64,000 nucleotides of DNA from Plasmopara viticola (Eukaryota > Oomycota > Peronosporomycetes > Peronosporales > Peronosporaceae). The notes below the pieces were generated by a model. The model was not told the origin of the DNA and ran no database searches. It was given only the letters and a program-made list of their open reading frames with translations. Every line of letters begins with the position of its first letter. Position 1 is the stretch's first letter. Made by a program: the position numbers and the translations under genes. The stretch covers positions 62,001-126,000 of the forward strand of contig MBPM02000061.1 in the NCBI GenBank assembly GCA_001695595.3, given 5' to 3'. Shown here in pieces: positions 23,813-36,600 of this stretch.

Positions 23813-26259
23813 TACACTTAGCTATCGACTTCCGCGCTTTCAAGTTATTCCAATACCATACCAACTTTTGTGCCAAAACGAAATTCCAGGATCTAAAGAA
23901 GATTCGTCTTCGTCATAACCAATCGAGCTTGAGTGTTGCCAGGAGATAACTCCGTTTGGCTAAAGAAAGCAGACTTTTTCACGCAAATAGTGGAGCCACG
24001 TAAACTGGTCAGGTAAACGGCTTCCCACCACGCAAATTCGTCGCATAATTTGTTTTTATACCACAAAGTGATATTAAAACGTGCGCTCACGCCCCGAAAG
24101 GCGTGATGGTAATTCGAGTAAGACCAGCTCTGTGACTGGCGCAGCAACCTCCCCGCACATCAACACGTCGGTGCGATATAAATTTCACTCTTACCTCAAA
24201 TTACGCCTAGAACGCTCTCCACAAAGTTCAGGAATCCGCTTTCACTGAAGATTTTGATACTTCATTGCACGACTCAATTACACTTCAGGAGGTAACTTAG
24301 TTATCTTTTAGCTCATCTAGTTAAGATCTAAAGTATAATGTCACGTATCTTAACCTATGCATAGAAAGCCTCAGTGAGAAGGAAGCAGTTTGCTCATTCA
24401 ACACATGCATATGAAGAAGTTGGCAGTCTTACTTGGTGTCGAGGGGGTGGTACATTCGGGTGCACATAATTACGACTTGGTCGGTGCATGTCTCAAGGAC
24501 CTCTCTAAGTATGAGAGCGCAGTGCTGAAGCAGCTTGCATGAAGCATACTTATTTGAAAGTAAAAGAAGGATGCAAGTTCTGCTTTGTATCGATAAGATC
24601 AAACGGCCACGATGCCAGTAATATTATGGACAAAAAAATTGATGATGACCATCTTGAATGCACTGAGAAAGCACGCAAATAGGCATAGCTTAATAAAGGT
24701 CATGTTTATTCAATCGAGACAACTTAAAGCGTTTATTGAAGCAAATCTTTTCGCTGCCCAACTAAGCTTATCGTGTACGGTCGCGTGTCATTTCATCCCT
24801 CCAAGGTAAAATAAAGAATTTGGTGAGCTCTGAGATCATCAATCCCCCTTCGAAAGAAATGTAAGTCACTGTCATGATGATCAAGTTGCGTACGAGCGCA
24901 TTTGGCCCAGACGAAGGTACTCCGCGTGTACTTACCCGCAAAAACCAATGAAAATGGCAATATATGCCAAAGTAAGTTTTCAAGTAGCACAAATAGGCAG
25001 AAGCTTGCAGAACTAGATCCCATTGATTGATCCCGTATCGAATGGACAAAGAATGAGCTGTCAAACCTCTAAGGTGCAGAGCAGTGTATGAGCATCCATT
25101 TGTTAATTTCCACTTGTTGCAATTTGTTATTCGCGATTGATGTGATCCCCCACCTCGCGTGTCATGGTTCAGAGAGCTAAAATGTGACAATCAACCAGCT
25201 AATACATATGTCACGGAAGCATTCCGTAGAGCTTGCTACAAACGTATCTCAGATATGTCGAGCTTTAGGAAGTCTTATAGAGCCTAGCCTACAATCAATG
25301 GTATTTTTTCGTAGACGCAGAGGCACCGGGCAACCCCACCGTCGAAAGAAGTAAGCTATTTGCTGAGGCCCTATAAGCCGACCAATGCCACACTTCTCGT
25401 TCATTAAGTGGCCAGAACAAGGTAGCATTCCAGTGAAATCAGGTGCGAAGTGCTTCAACTTTGATAGTGTCGAGCGCTGTTTTGTCTTGGATCTGGTCGC
25501 GGTAAGACGTGGCAAGAGCGCGGTGAATCATGGGTTGCGTGAGGTTAAAGATTTCGCATGCTAATGATTTTTCGCCCCGCAGAGCTTCGGCAAGCATATG
25601 TATTATCACGCTAAGATGAAAAAATCGTTATTGGTGTGGACACTGGATCGAGCTGGTCAGTGTGTTGGACTTTGGAATAAAAACAATAGGCGCTGACAGT
25701 GTCGAGAACAGGAGGCCTTGCGTGAAGTTGCATGGAAATTACTCAGCAATGCTCGTAGAAAGTAGCGTTTGCTCCGTGATTGCTATAGCATGGCTGGCGT
25801 TGAATCAATGCAGTACGGATTGGACATTTCCATTGCCCTGAGAAATGCATGTAGGAAGTAGCACTTGCAGCGAGTTAGTGGTGGCATGAGCATGTATGAG
25901 ACCTTTTGACTGCAATTCAAATGGTGCGTAAGCAACCAAACGGTGAGCGTGACACTCATCACTTGTTCAATGCCATGATTGACATGGCTAGCTTCAGCCA
26001 GGCATCATTGGCAAGAGTTTCTTACTACACGTGATTTGACACACTATACACTGAGAGCAACGCTCGCAAGAACATATCTATGCTTTATCTCAAGCGAGGT
26101 ATTGCTAGCTGTAGGCCAATGCATTGATGGTCCGATCCTGACAATGCTAGTGAAGCCGCACGTAGCTCACAGAGCAAAGCTTATCGTGGACAACGCTGAT
26201 CATATGTCCGGCGCACATTGTTGACCAGAAGTCAATGTATCTGTGGTGCTCCTCTTCGG

Positions 26260-26281
26260 GTACGTGTCGTACGACACGTAC
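26260..26281. repeat. 22-bp perfect palindrome
   Basis: The sequence GTACGTGTCGT is followed immediately by its exact inverse complement with no spacer. It lies in gene-free DNA and has no evident partner. Confidence 0.85.
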
Positions 26282-29200
26282 TTGAAGCCAGGATAGAGCT
26301 TGCTGGGCTTAAAGATGGTGAAGTTTTGATTGTGCTTAACGGGAACTTTTGGCACGAGCGATTATCGCTGGACGTCAATGCAAGAGTTAGTTCTAGAAAC
26401 ATATATATGGATGTAATTTGAAGGGTTTTGTCGTCATAGACATAGCCGCATGAAACTCATCACTCAACGAAGACTTTCTAAGCCTTGATATGAAGTAAAT
26501 TTGCCCACAAACATGATAGCCATCAGCTGTATGCTCTAATTAATATAAAAAAGAGGTACGGAAGAAAGCAAGATAATCATAGACCCCATATCTTCAAGTG
26601 ATACTCTGCTTGATTGAGACGAGACGTCCATAGCAAAGTTTGACTCGACTTGTAAAGCTGACGGCACGGCCAAAATAGTCCTGTCGAAAAGCTCAACTTT
26701 AAAACTTTTGTATGAAGCGGGATCTAAAAGGCTAAGAAGGCAAGCCGTGCGCGGACCGCTGAGATCACGAAGCAGGAATTGTTAGAAAGAAGTATGCCCA
26801 TCACCAACGCCACTTTTCAGTACGATCTTTCTCTTTATGACAAGTGGCACACCGTACACGCTTCCAATAAGATAGCCGCGGCCACAATCCCGGTGCAGCC
26901 AGGTTTGCCTAGACAAGAGCAAGACAGTATGGCGGAATATAAAATGAAGCGTGCACACAATCAAGTAAATAGGTATCACCAACATTTTATATAAATTTTG
27001 ACAAAGCATTGACATGAACCAGCACCGTGAGCCGTTTAAACTGGAAGTGATTAATCATGTCTAAATGTCTTTTTTAATCGCTTGCGACATTTGATTGTCT
27101 GGTAAAGTTGCCCAAAGGGCGTAAATATGCACATAGCTTGTATCAATTCTCCATAATCGTGCAAGCATGAACTTTCAGACGCGATATATCACATTAATCT
27201 TTTATAGCAGTGATCTACTGCATGCATGTTCATAAACTTTCGCTTTCGACGATATGTGTATGCTCCGTGCTGAATTGACTTCCTCATGAAACTAGAAAGA
27301 CTTGGTAAGTTGACTTGGCCTGACCAACGAATTACAAAAGTATAGCGCAGATTATGCAGAGGTGAATTGATCAATTTAGTGAGATTGCTGAAATTTTTTG
27401 AAAGGCTGCATCAAGAGGCATCGAATGCAGTCAAGAATTGACTTTCAGCGCCGATGTTGGCCAGATTTGAAATAATAGTTGTTGGTCAGAATTGCCATTG
27501 GTTCCAAATTGCTGCAAGCAGACGCTTAAAAATCAAGTGATCGTGTCCATGAATACCAAGAAGAACTATTCTGTTCATTACGAAGATATACTTCTGATCA
27601 AGAATATCCAACCAACACCAGCGTGTCCCTGCTCGAATTTGATGCGCTCATGATTTGTGTTAATTAAGCGCCGCGACGTTTCTTGTGACATTTAGCTTAA
27701 AGTTGCAGTAAAAGCCAGCTAAGCAGAATGCTGAGGTCGGTGCTTTCTCGCACTGTTAGAATTATGAGCTACTCATGGCATCGCTGGGACCTTGTCTGTA
27801 AGTATCGAATGTGTAGCGCATGTGCACGAATTACAATGAGCGGATGGATCAAAAGGAAGATAAAGTGCACGACGCGGGCAACCATTTATCGGCGAAGTTG
27901 GTCACGCGGCTACATTGGCTCTCGAAGGTCGCCGGTTTGATGTACCGTAGAGGTTCTTTATTATGAAGATTAAAACTTTCGTATCTACGATGATGATCAC
28001 CTCGAGTTCCTCATCCGAGTCGACTGCCTTACGTGGCGGTCATTTCGATCAAGAGAGATGCATGTTTAAATAAGCCTTCACTACGCGATCTTAAGCTGTG
28101 TAATAATCCTTTTCATGAGCGACTGCTTCAATGGAAAGTTTACTAGTTTCTATGGGCTGTTGACTCTCCACTTGCAATTTTATGCCCATCCTGTCGTTCA
28201 AATCGGCAGACAATACTGGCATTGGGATATTTGCTGATTGAATCAGCAATATGACTCCCTTAGTGGCTGTATGGACACGGTCGACGAGGTCAGATTCGCA
28301 GCACTATTTCGTGACTGTGACGAAACACTACTTCTGCTCCTTGGCGTGCCCTCAGGCAGCACTGACTCCTAGAGATAATCTACTTAGACCACTACGAACC
28401 TTAACCACGCTTTAGTCTTTACGAAATTTAAGAATAATTGGAGCGTTATGAGTGGTGAGGGCTGTCTGTAGACGATTTGAAATTCAAGTAGAGCGCACAG
28501 TATTACTTGTACATAGTACATACAATAACTACTTTGAGACTGACCCTCGTACTGTTGTGTAGTCTTTAAAACGAAAGGTGTGACTAAAATGACGTCGTTT
28601 ATTGCTGCAATTGTAAAAAAATCTGGTTGAATACAAATATGAATTTGTGATTTGAGAGCCAAAAATTCTTGCTTGTTTGGCCAGCAGGAATCTGCCTCAT
28701 CTTACGGTGCCCGCTTTGACTTGATGAAGGATGGCTTGCCAGTGATGAAGGCTGTCAACCCCCTGAAGTTCTACGCGTATCGTTTGTACAGTTTTAACGA
28801 ACGCGTTGCTCACGTGAGGACATACAATGTCGCATGCATTTGTGTTGTAGGCCTGACAAATTGTGCTGGATAGCTTGGACCATTGCTTTACCAACATTAT
28901 TTTTTTTCTGTCGTATACCTTTTGTATCGAAACTTGTAGCTTTGTCTTGAGACGAACTCAATTAGGACAGAAATCTGATGTAGAGAAATGACGAGTCCAA
29001 CGCTATGTAATTTCAATGATGAGTTCTTAAAAATAGTGCAAACAAGTCACCGACTCAAATATATTGAGACAAAAATCAATTCTGTGTCTTAAGACCTCGT
29101 ACCATTCACTTGTACTACTAGTTTTCACTTGTTTTTTTCTTGCTTGCGCCAAAATTTTCGTAAGGGCTCAAGCCTCGTTTGGCCTCAAGCGGAGTCTTTG

Positions 29201-29655
29201 TTCTCATATGTCAGACCACTTTTAATAGCAGATAGAGGAAGCTAACTCTCGGTTTGATGACTAATTATTTTCAACAAGTCAAGTTTGCAAAAACCTTATG
29301 TTGAGAGTGGTATAATTAAGTAATTAGTCAAGTGCAGATAACAGGATATTTCTATTTGCGGGTAATTATTCTAAAGCTAGGAAGCTCGAAAACTATTCAA
29401 AATACTCGAAGAGGCTTCTTATGTGTAGATTGTAGTGGGAATTATGCAGCGTCGTTCATCTCAGGAAATTCCCCTATAAATTATGTAGTGCCTAACGATT
29501 TCCACTCATTCACGCTGAGTCGTACGACACCTCGATCGCGTGTACCACCTAACCATTAGCTACTCAGATGGTTACAGTATCCCAATAACTCAAACATTGT
29601 TATTGGTATTACTTGAAAAACATCAATTATGTAATGCCTGCGACACTCACCCTCT

Positions 29656-30606
29656 CTAGTCGCGTCGGCGAGCGCCTTTGCATTTGCTACTCGGAGCCGG
29701 CGCGGGAAAAACTTCAGGTGTATCGCTTGGAGGGGATGTTGAGGAATCCTTGGCATCACCGCCAGCAGTCGGAGAGTTTTGCGTAGGGTCCTCGTTGGGG
29801 TTCTGTTGAGCGGGGTCCGAGTCACTTGAGGAGGATTTCGAAGAATCCTTGTCGTTATTGCCAGTAGTCGGAGAGTTTTGTGTGGGGTCCTCGTTGGGGT
29901 TCTGTTGAGTGGGGTCCTCGTTGGGATTCTGTTGAGTGGGGTCCTCGTTGGGGTTCTGTTGAGTGGGGTCCTCGTCGGGGTTCTGTTGAGTGGGGTCCGA
30001 GTTGCCGCCACCACCACCAGGACCGGTCAAGGGGATGCAATTCTTGTAGGCTTGCCACAGCGCCTTTTTGTTGAGACGTTGCAGAGCGAGCCAGTAGAAT
30101 CGAAATAGACAGCCACCTGCAGCGCATGACGAGTAGTCGACTGGTTTAAAGACAGCGATCGTTTCTTTCGTCCCGTCGCCATACGCAGCTTGACAATCGT
30201 CATTTTGAAGGACCATCTTGTCATCAAGCCAAATTTCACACGGACCAGCGTGCACGATTCCACGAGAGAAAGTAGCCGCTCCATTTGATGGCGGGTCAAC
30301 AGGCTTACCCTTGGGATCTGTATAGCCGCAATCGTCGCCGAACGCTATGTTTCCGTCCATCAGTGTACGAACGTCCTTGTAGTTGTTTTTCGGCGCCAGT
30401 TCCGCAAAGGTAGACAAAAGACCCTCGTCACCTTTAGTTTTTTCCCAATCTCCCTCCCATAGAGGCTTGATCTCAACAACCCATTCACTGCTCACGTTTG
30501 TCTTCCATGTAGGTGCAGGCTCAGCGACATATCCGTGAGCCTGTACGTCGTCAACAATAGTGGCGACAGCCGCGACCATGACGATAGTAAACCTCGTAAA
30601 CACCAT
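29656..30606 (-). CDS. Secreted AA17-like lytic polysaccharide monooxygenase with repeat tail
   Basis: LPMOs are copper enzymes that oxidatively cleave polysaccharides; the oomycete AA17 family acts on pectic homogalacturonan. The 316-residue protein has a signal peptide of 23 residues ending VQA, so the mature chain starts with His (HGYVAEP), the copper-brace His1. The second brace His is probably His96 of the mature protein (SRGIVHAGPCEIW). The axial aromatic probably lies in CLFRFYWLALQ. Cysteines at mature positions 70, 100, 115, 138, 143 and 167 could form disulphides. RTLMDGNIAFGDDCGY and WQAYKNCIPL are family-like blocks. After about residue 172 comes a Gly-rich hinge and then a disordered tail of DPTQQNPNE repeats and Ser/Asp-rich segments. 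The ATG at 30606 was chosen because it begins the signal peptide; the frame opens earlier only with a TTG. It is a single exon, alone in eroded DNA. AA17 membership is from memory of family motifs, not a search. Confidence 0.85.
   Translation of the reverse strand: MVFTRFTIVMVAAVATIVDDVQAHGYVAEPAPTWKTNVSSEWVVEIKPLWEGDWEKTKGDEGLLSTFAELAPKNNYKDVRTLMDGNIAFGDDCGYTDPKGKPVDPPSNGAATFSRGIVHAGPCEIWLDDKMVLQNDDCQAAYGDGTKETIAVFKPVDYSSCAAGGCLFRFYWLALQRLNKKALWQAYKNCIPLTGPGGGGGNSDPTQQNPDEDPTQQNPNEDPTQQNPNEDPTQQNPNEDPTQNSPTTGNNDKDSSKSSSSDSDPAQQNPNEDPTQNSPTAGGDAKDSSTSPPSDTPEVFPAPAPSSKCKGARRRD
29880..30000 (-). repeat. 27-bp in-frame tandem repeats in the LPMO tail
   Basis: Four adjacent units encode DPTQQNP(N/D)E, and a fifth partial unit continues into DPTQNSP. 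A second block nearer the C-terminus repeats DPAQQNPNEDPTQNSPTAG, so a larger segment of about 33 codons was also duplicated (down to about 29775). Such units change copy number easily. Confidence 0.9.
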
Positions 30607-33600
30607 TTTTTTTTTCAACGTGAGCAAGCTGCTGCAAATTAAAATATGTTATTGTGATAACGTTGGTTGCAATCGCATCGATGCAAATCTACAGACATTG
30701 TGAGTAATTAGGCTATCTCGGTACTTGATTGCGGCTGGACAACACCTTTTGAAGCTCACATCTTTATTTTTTTCCAGCAGGATTTTTTCAAGTATTCCAG
30801 ATAAGACGATTGATCTCGAATACTTTTAGATCGTGTTGTTTCCTTGGGCTCGTGAAGAACTCAAAATGTATAATTTGTGCGTAGAATCTATCAATTCTCT
30901 CAAATACAGTAGCGAAGCCCAAAGTAACGTAATCAAGCGCAGCAGAAATGCAAGCATCGCATTTCTGTTTCTTGTTAATTCACTGCGACTCTATCACAAA
31001 TACTTTTAAATTAAAATGTTCGAAGTACTAGCCTGGGTCAGTATTTGTAGGCAAAAAATAAACAGAGCTTCAGAAAGTCGCCCAGCAGTCGCAAATTGTG
31101 CTTGGTCAGTAGGTTGGATGGAAAGGAGGTGTACGCTGTAATGACTTTCAACTAAAAGAGATCGAGTTTGACCTGAGCAACATAGACAGGCACAGTGCTG
31201 AAATCTTTCCGAGGAAACAAATCCGTTCGAACACAATGTCGGACTAACCTTGTCCAAACCCCCTATTTTTGGCTCGAGCACTGCTTCTTGCTCAAATCAT
31301 CATCTGTTGACCCTCTGGCTTGCCAGCGTGCGTGCAAACGAGCATCAACTTGCAAGAGAGCATCTTTTCGGTAACCAGCTGTAGTCGCAAAAGCTTGTAT
31401 AGCAGTTTACGGCACGACAGACGACTCCATCTCAAAGTCGAATAAGAAAGGGGCACAGATCATTTAAAGTTCAGTCCCAGTTTCTACATGGTAGAATCGA
31501 CACAAGGCTTGCAAGTTGCCTAGGTGAAGTAGAAAAAGGGATGGAGTCAAAGGTGTTTCGCACCAGTACATCACGTACAATGTTGGGCTACTAAAAAACA
31601 CGATTTTGGAGAACGCTGACCAAAACACATGAGCAAGTCAGCATCCAAAAGTGCTCCGCTGTAGCAGTTTGCTGTAGATCAGAAGATGGAAAGTGTCCTG
31701 TTTCCGCGTCAAGTAATACAGTTGCAATAGTACGCTGATGACACGGTCACGTAATGATTGAGGGAGCCTTCAACAGTCAAGCACGCTTCTTAACGACTAG
31801 AAGAAGTAAATGTGCCGCATACTATGTCAGTACTATAACATTTGTAGCACGACAACAAAGTTTTTAATGTCAGCAAATAAGCCTTAGGAACAAAAGCAGT
31901 ACTAGCATTTTCGTCTATAGAAAAGGCTTTGTCTTTGATAGAATGCATTAATTACTGGTCATTGCTGCTAATCCAGATCTGGTATAGCACACCTTGGGAC
32001 GTCCTACCCCCAATTATCGATTTCTGTATCATTTTACAATATCCTTTGTCATCGTGATTCGATAAAGTTTTCTTGTCTATTTACGAGTATGGTTTTGTGA
32101 TTGTAGCAATATGTTGTTTTCTGTCTTAGATATACAAGAAGCGTCGAATGAGCTTACATTGTCACTTAGGGCCAAACGTGCATCACTCGTTTGCCGATTT
32201 AAATTGCACTTATAGAGGAAGTACACGAAGCTAGTGTGCGTCACACAAGTTAATACTCCAATATTGTGTGACACATGTGCTATAAAATATATAGCAGTAT
32301 ATGAAAATATAAACAATACTCAATGATGCAAAAAGTCAAGGCAATATGGCTGCATTCAAAACTACTTCTAGTCTACTCTATAAGACGGCTTCTTTTCGAA
32401 AATGAAGCAATCACCCTCACCTACCTCAGGGCACACAAGGAGGTCACAACTCTTAATTGGCCCCAAGTTGTTGCAATAGCTGGCTGTACGAAGATTGACG
32501 TGGATCTTTAGGCTTTCTTCCAGCCTTGGAATAATATTTTGAAAGCCTTTGACTAAAAATAACGAATTCCCCTGTCGGTAGCGCTCGTTCATTGGGCGGT
32601 CGATCGTTTTGCGCCAAAATTGCTCCCGGTGAGCACAGCGACCGATGAAAGAGTATTTTTTATACAGAGCAAGGAAATAAAGCTTGATGACAGCGATGGG
32701 CGAGTTCGCGAAAGGAATAGTATGTACAATTTCTCAATTTAGGCGTTCATTATTTCGGAGCGCTAGCTGACGTAAGTTCTCAAGCATGTGTAACGGGTGG
32801 TGTAATGTCTTTATGCAGCCTGCCAGGGCAAAAAGAGCTTATAATAAATGTTTAAGATTTGAGAGTGCTTTTGGCTGAAATGATCATTATTTAATCATGG
32901 AGGGCCGTCCTCGTGGATGGATCGCACAAGAGCGGGATCTAAACGGAAGTCTTCCGTGAACAACTAACCTCTTTAGATCAGGCTAACAGAAGGGGGGGCA
33001 AGGCATATCTATTGACATATTCCCTGTAATATTCAGCTGTGCTGACGATAGGGTAATAAACCTTCAAGCTACTTACTAGCAATCAAGCATCCGTCGATAC
33101 TTGCTACGAGCCCATTACGCCAAGCACTATAAAGTTTAAGTGACCAAGATTATCGTCCAGAGAGTCATAGGAATGAGCAAAATTTTGTCAACCCTTTGGA
33201 AATAAATGAACTTCAACAGAATTCAACCTCGAAAAATTACGATTTTGTGACACAGATCGTGCTTCAAGCCTGACTTGTTTGTCGTGTTGATGAGCCTGAA
33301 TGGTCTCAGTAAAGCATAAACTGTTTCGTCGACTCCGCGGCGTCGAACTATAATGTACGACGCTAGACCGCCCAAGCAGTTTACCCATATGCCATGTTTA
33401 CTGCTTGCTTTGAATTAGGCTCAATAATCACTGGCCAAAGAGATCAGTGAATTTGAGAGCGAAATTTCTTACCTTCAAAATTGCCTGGTCTTCGACCTAG
33501 ATGCAAGGTATTGCCCCACCCTGGGTATGTAGTGGCTTAAACTCTTGTGAGCCAGAAAATACCTATACTGGGAAGTAGATCTAAAACCAGTGCGGACGAA

Positions 33601-36600
33601 CACTGGCTTGAGTTTGTCAATGTGCTGAGCATCGAAACGTCAGATATATAATTATGCTGACAACGTAGCAACTCGAGAGGTGAAGGAGAACACAACCTAC
33701 TAAGCGGTGGTCGTTCTACACAGCACTTGCTGCATGCCATTTGGAGTACAATCGGACCTCACTCGAGGGAGTGGAGGCGAGGCCTACATTTGTGTTTAAA
33801 TTGATAGTTTGACGACGAATGCGCTGTGGGTCAAGAATCTTTAAGGCAAGGGATCAACGTCGAGACCCTGAGCATACATGAGATTTGAGATGTTAAGGTT
33901 TGTCGTGGACCACAATTACTGTATTTTCGGCATGCTGGTGGTCAAGGCATGCTTTTTTAATATATGAGAAGAAGTGATCACCGTAAGCTCTGCCAAACAC
34001 AGCACTTCGCTGGACATCGATACAAACGTCGATGTGCCAATGCATTAGTGTTGTAACATTTCAAGACCCTCAGTCTCAGTAAATTGAGGTCAGCAACAGA
34101 ATATGTTCGTAAGGAGGCATTAGGTTTACCGTGTAACCATGTCTGAATTTGATCTCATAGAGCCTTTAAGCCGAAAAGTCGAAAAGCAAAAGGCACCGAA
34201 AACGTGGAGCAATTACTTTGCTTAAATGGACTGGACGTTCGTATTGAAGATTTTAAAGCTCTGTAAGTCCGATAGCATAGCCAAAGTGGTCGTAACCCTA
34301 CCTGTAATAGATTTTACGTTTTCATTCTTCTCAGCTGTCTTAAAATGTTCGAACCTCGAAGTAGGTCTTAAATATAGAATAATATATTATCTTCATTCGC
34401 CTCCGGTAAAAATTCTATTTAATGTGTACTTCATAAAATCAGCAAGATTATGTACTTCAGACACCACGTGATATGGAAGTGGCTTTTACTCAAGGGAATC
34501 GCGACGACTTAAAAGAATTTGTTTCGTGAGTGACACGTGGCAAAAAAAAACATACACGTTTTCCTATTTCAGCAAGAAATTCATATACGAAATTCAGATT
34601 ACAACTGGCTGAGTGTGCACGCATGTAACAAGTTTAATGCGGCAATCATCTCGGCACAGAAGATGAGTTTAGAAAGGATGCGCAGGGAAGCTACTGTTAC
34701 GATATGATTAAAATATGCGCGAGCTTAAAGCTTCGAGCTCGTTCGTGCTTAAGTCTCAAATCGCTTCAAATCTGAATTCGAGACTCGACCATAGCCTTAA
34801 GTACCAAGCCTACTGTGATATTTACATTTCAAAAATCGATGTGACTTTTTTATGATTATGTCGATAAAGAAATACAATGTATGCAACCAACGATTAGTAT
34901 CCAGCAGAGTTTTCACTACTATGAAATACGCAATGTAGATTAGATTATGTGCTTTTTATTTCCTCGAAATCATTTGTAGCCTATATGGTGTCAGAACACC
35001 ACTTGGCTGGTTTTGCACAATATAGAAGAACCATCAAGTAGTGTGACATGGACTAGCTCGTATAGCCCCTTAACACTTGTCCATCAGGTTTTTTAATTTC
35101 TTGAGTCCATACCGATTCAAAACCTTTCCTTATCACTTTATTGATAAGCAGATGATCCTCTTTCAATATGTTCAACCTGAAACCAAGCACATTTAGAAAA
35201 ACGAATTTTTAGAAGAGTTTGTAAATCGAAGGTCTCGCTTCGAAACAACCAATTGTGGGGGTTCATGTGAAAAACCAGAGAGAAGGAACAGCTCGAATCT
35301 TTAGACACCAGTGACCGTGTCCGGCACAGCCGCTTAATTAGCCAAATCATCATCAAATGCCTTAGAACTAGTGTTGCATGCTCAGTCTATCAGCAGAACG
35401 AGTGCCGCATCAAAATTATTTAGGCCCGGTTGCGCAATTGAGCCAGAAAGATCGCGAATGTTTCACCACATTCGTAACCAGTTTCATTCGATAGCACGCT
35501 TTGCACGTATGCACACATGTAAAGACTTCCATGTATAAATTGGGCCATTAATAGTGGTTTCTTACCAAACCTTGCGTCTACTCTCGCGTGAGATGAATGC
35601 TAAGTGGTAAATTGCGAGCTTTATATAAATTTGATATCCGAGTTCTCGGTGTGAAGGACTACTACGTGTTGTAAGTCACTCATATTTGTTGCAGCCCGCT
35701 TTCAATCAATTAGTGATGTAGCTTCGTGCTTAACCACAAATACGTGTGCGTTAACTTGTCAGTCTTCAACTGACAAGTTCACGCGCACGTATTCGCCATA
35801 TGTTTGATTCGATACATGCGAAATACACTTGTGACATGAGTTTGTCCATACGACTAAGCATCAATCACGACATTCTGCTTTCCTTTTAGTGCTTTGACTG
35901 GAAGCTCACAAAGAAGATGATATACTAGACCATTCTGTGCGAGGTGAGGCGACCACTTTGCGGTACTTAGTGATTCATGATCTATACACAGATCATCGAT
36001 TAGTTATACAGTAGCGCATAAGCGGTGGATCTGACAGGAGCATACTTCGCCGCAAGAAGCTCTACGCGGCGAAAAGGACCGTTTCTACAGCCTTAATTTA
36101 TCAAATTCGTACGCGATTACTGTATTTCGGTGATCGGTGTCGACTTGCGGCAGAGCGGTACTGATACAGAATTCGACTCGTCACGGAAGATAATAATTCT
36201 TAGTCCATTCTCTCGCAAGGCCACGAACTACGCCTGTAGCAGGGCTTCATTAACTTTGGCGAGCGTTGAGTTACCAAACTCTGTGTCCTTTGTTTGAAAA
36301 GTTGGGCAGTGGTCAGGCCACCTCTGGGCCATTTGCACTGTACTAGTGTGAGAATTTGGCCTAATCAAGCCATTTTCTTGAGGCCAAATAGCCTCAATAA
36401 AGCCGGAAAATTAACAACGGCTTGGTCCTATTAAGATTATTCAAGGGCCGTGACCTTAAATAAAGCGCTTAAAAGACTTCGTTCTGCGCCAAAGATGCAT
36501 TAGCGTAGAGATTTTTCGTGCGCATGCATTCAAGCACTACTCCCAAGTCAAATAATGTGGTATACGCGTCAGTTTTTTCGTGCTCTAATCACATTTGCGT

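Larger units (their letters stand above)
23200..29655. other. Long eroded intergenic region
   Basis: No gene could be recognised over 6.4 kb. The longest open frame is 140 codons on the minus strand at 24768-25190, with no known motif. A 46-codon frame starting MHMKKLAVLLGVEGVVHSG at about 24403 looks protein-like but is unassigned. Many short phrases broken by stops suggest old transposons. Repeats within it are listed separately. Confidence 0.5.

Noticed and set aside
24768..25190. 140-codon minus-strand open frame as a secreted effector
   Set aside because: No N-terminal signal peptide, RXLR or LFLAK motif is visible, and the composition resembles random AT-rich reading.
32785..32900. LTR start TGTAACGGGTGGTG
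   Set aside because: There is no second copy in the window and no clear CA end or target duplication, so an LTR cannot be supported.
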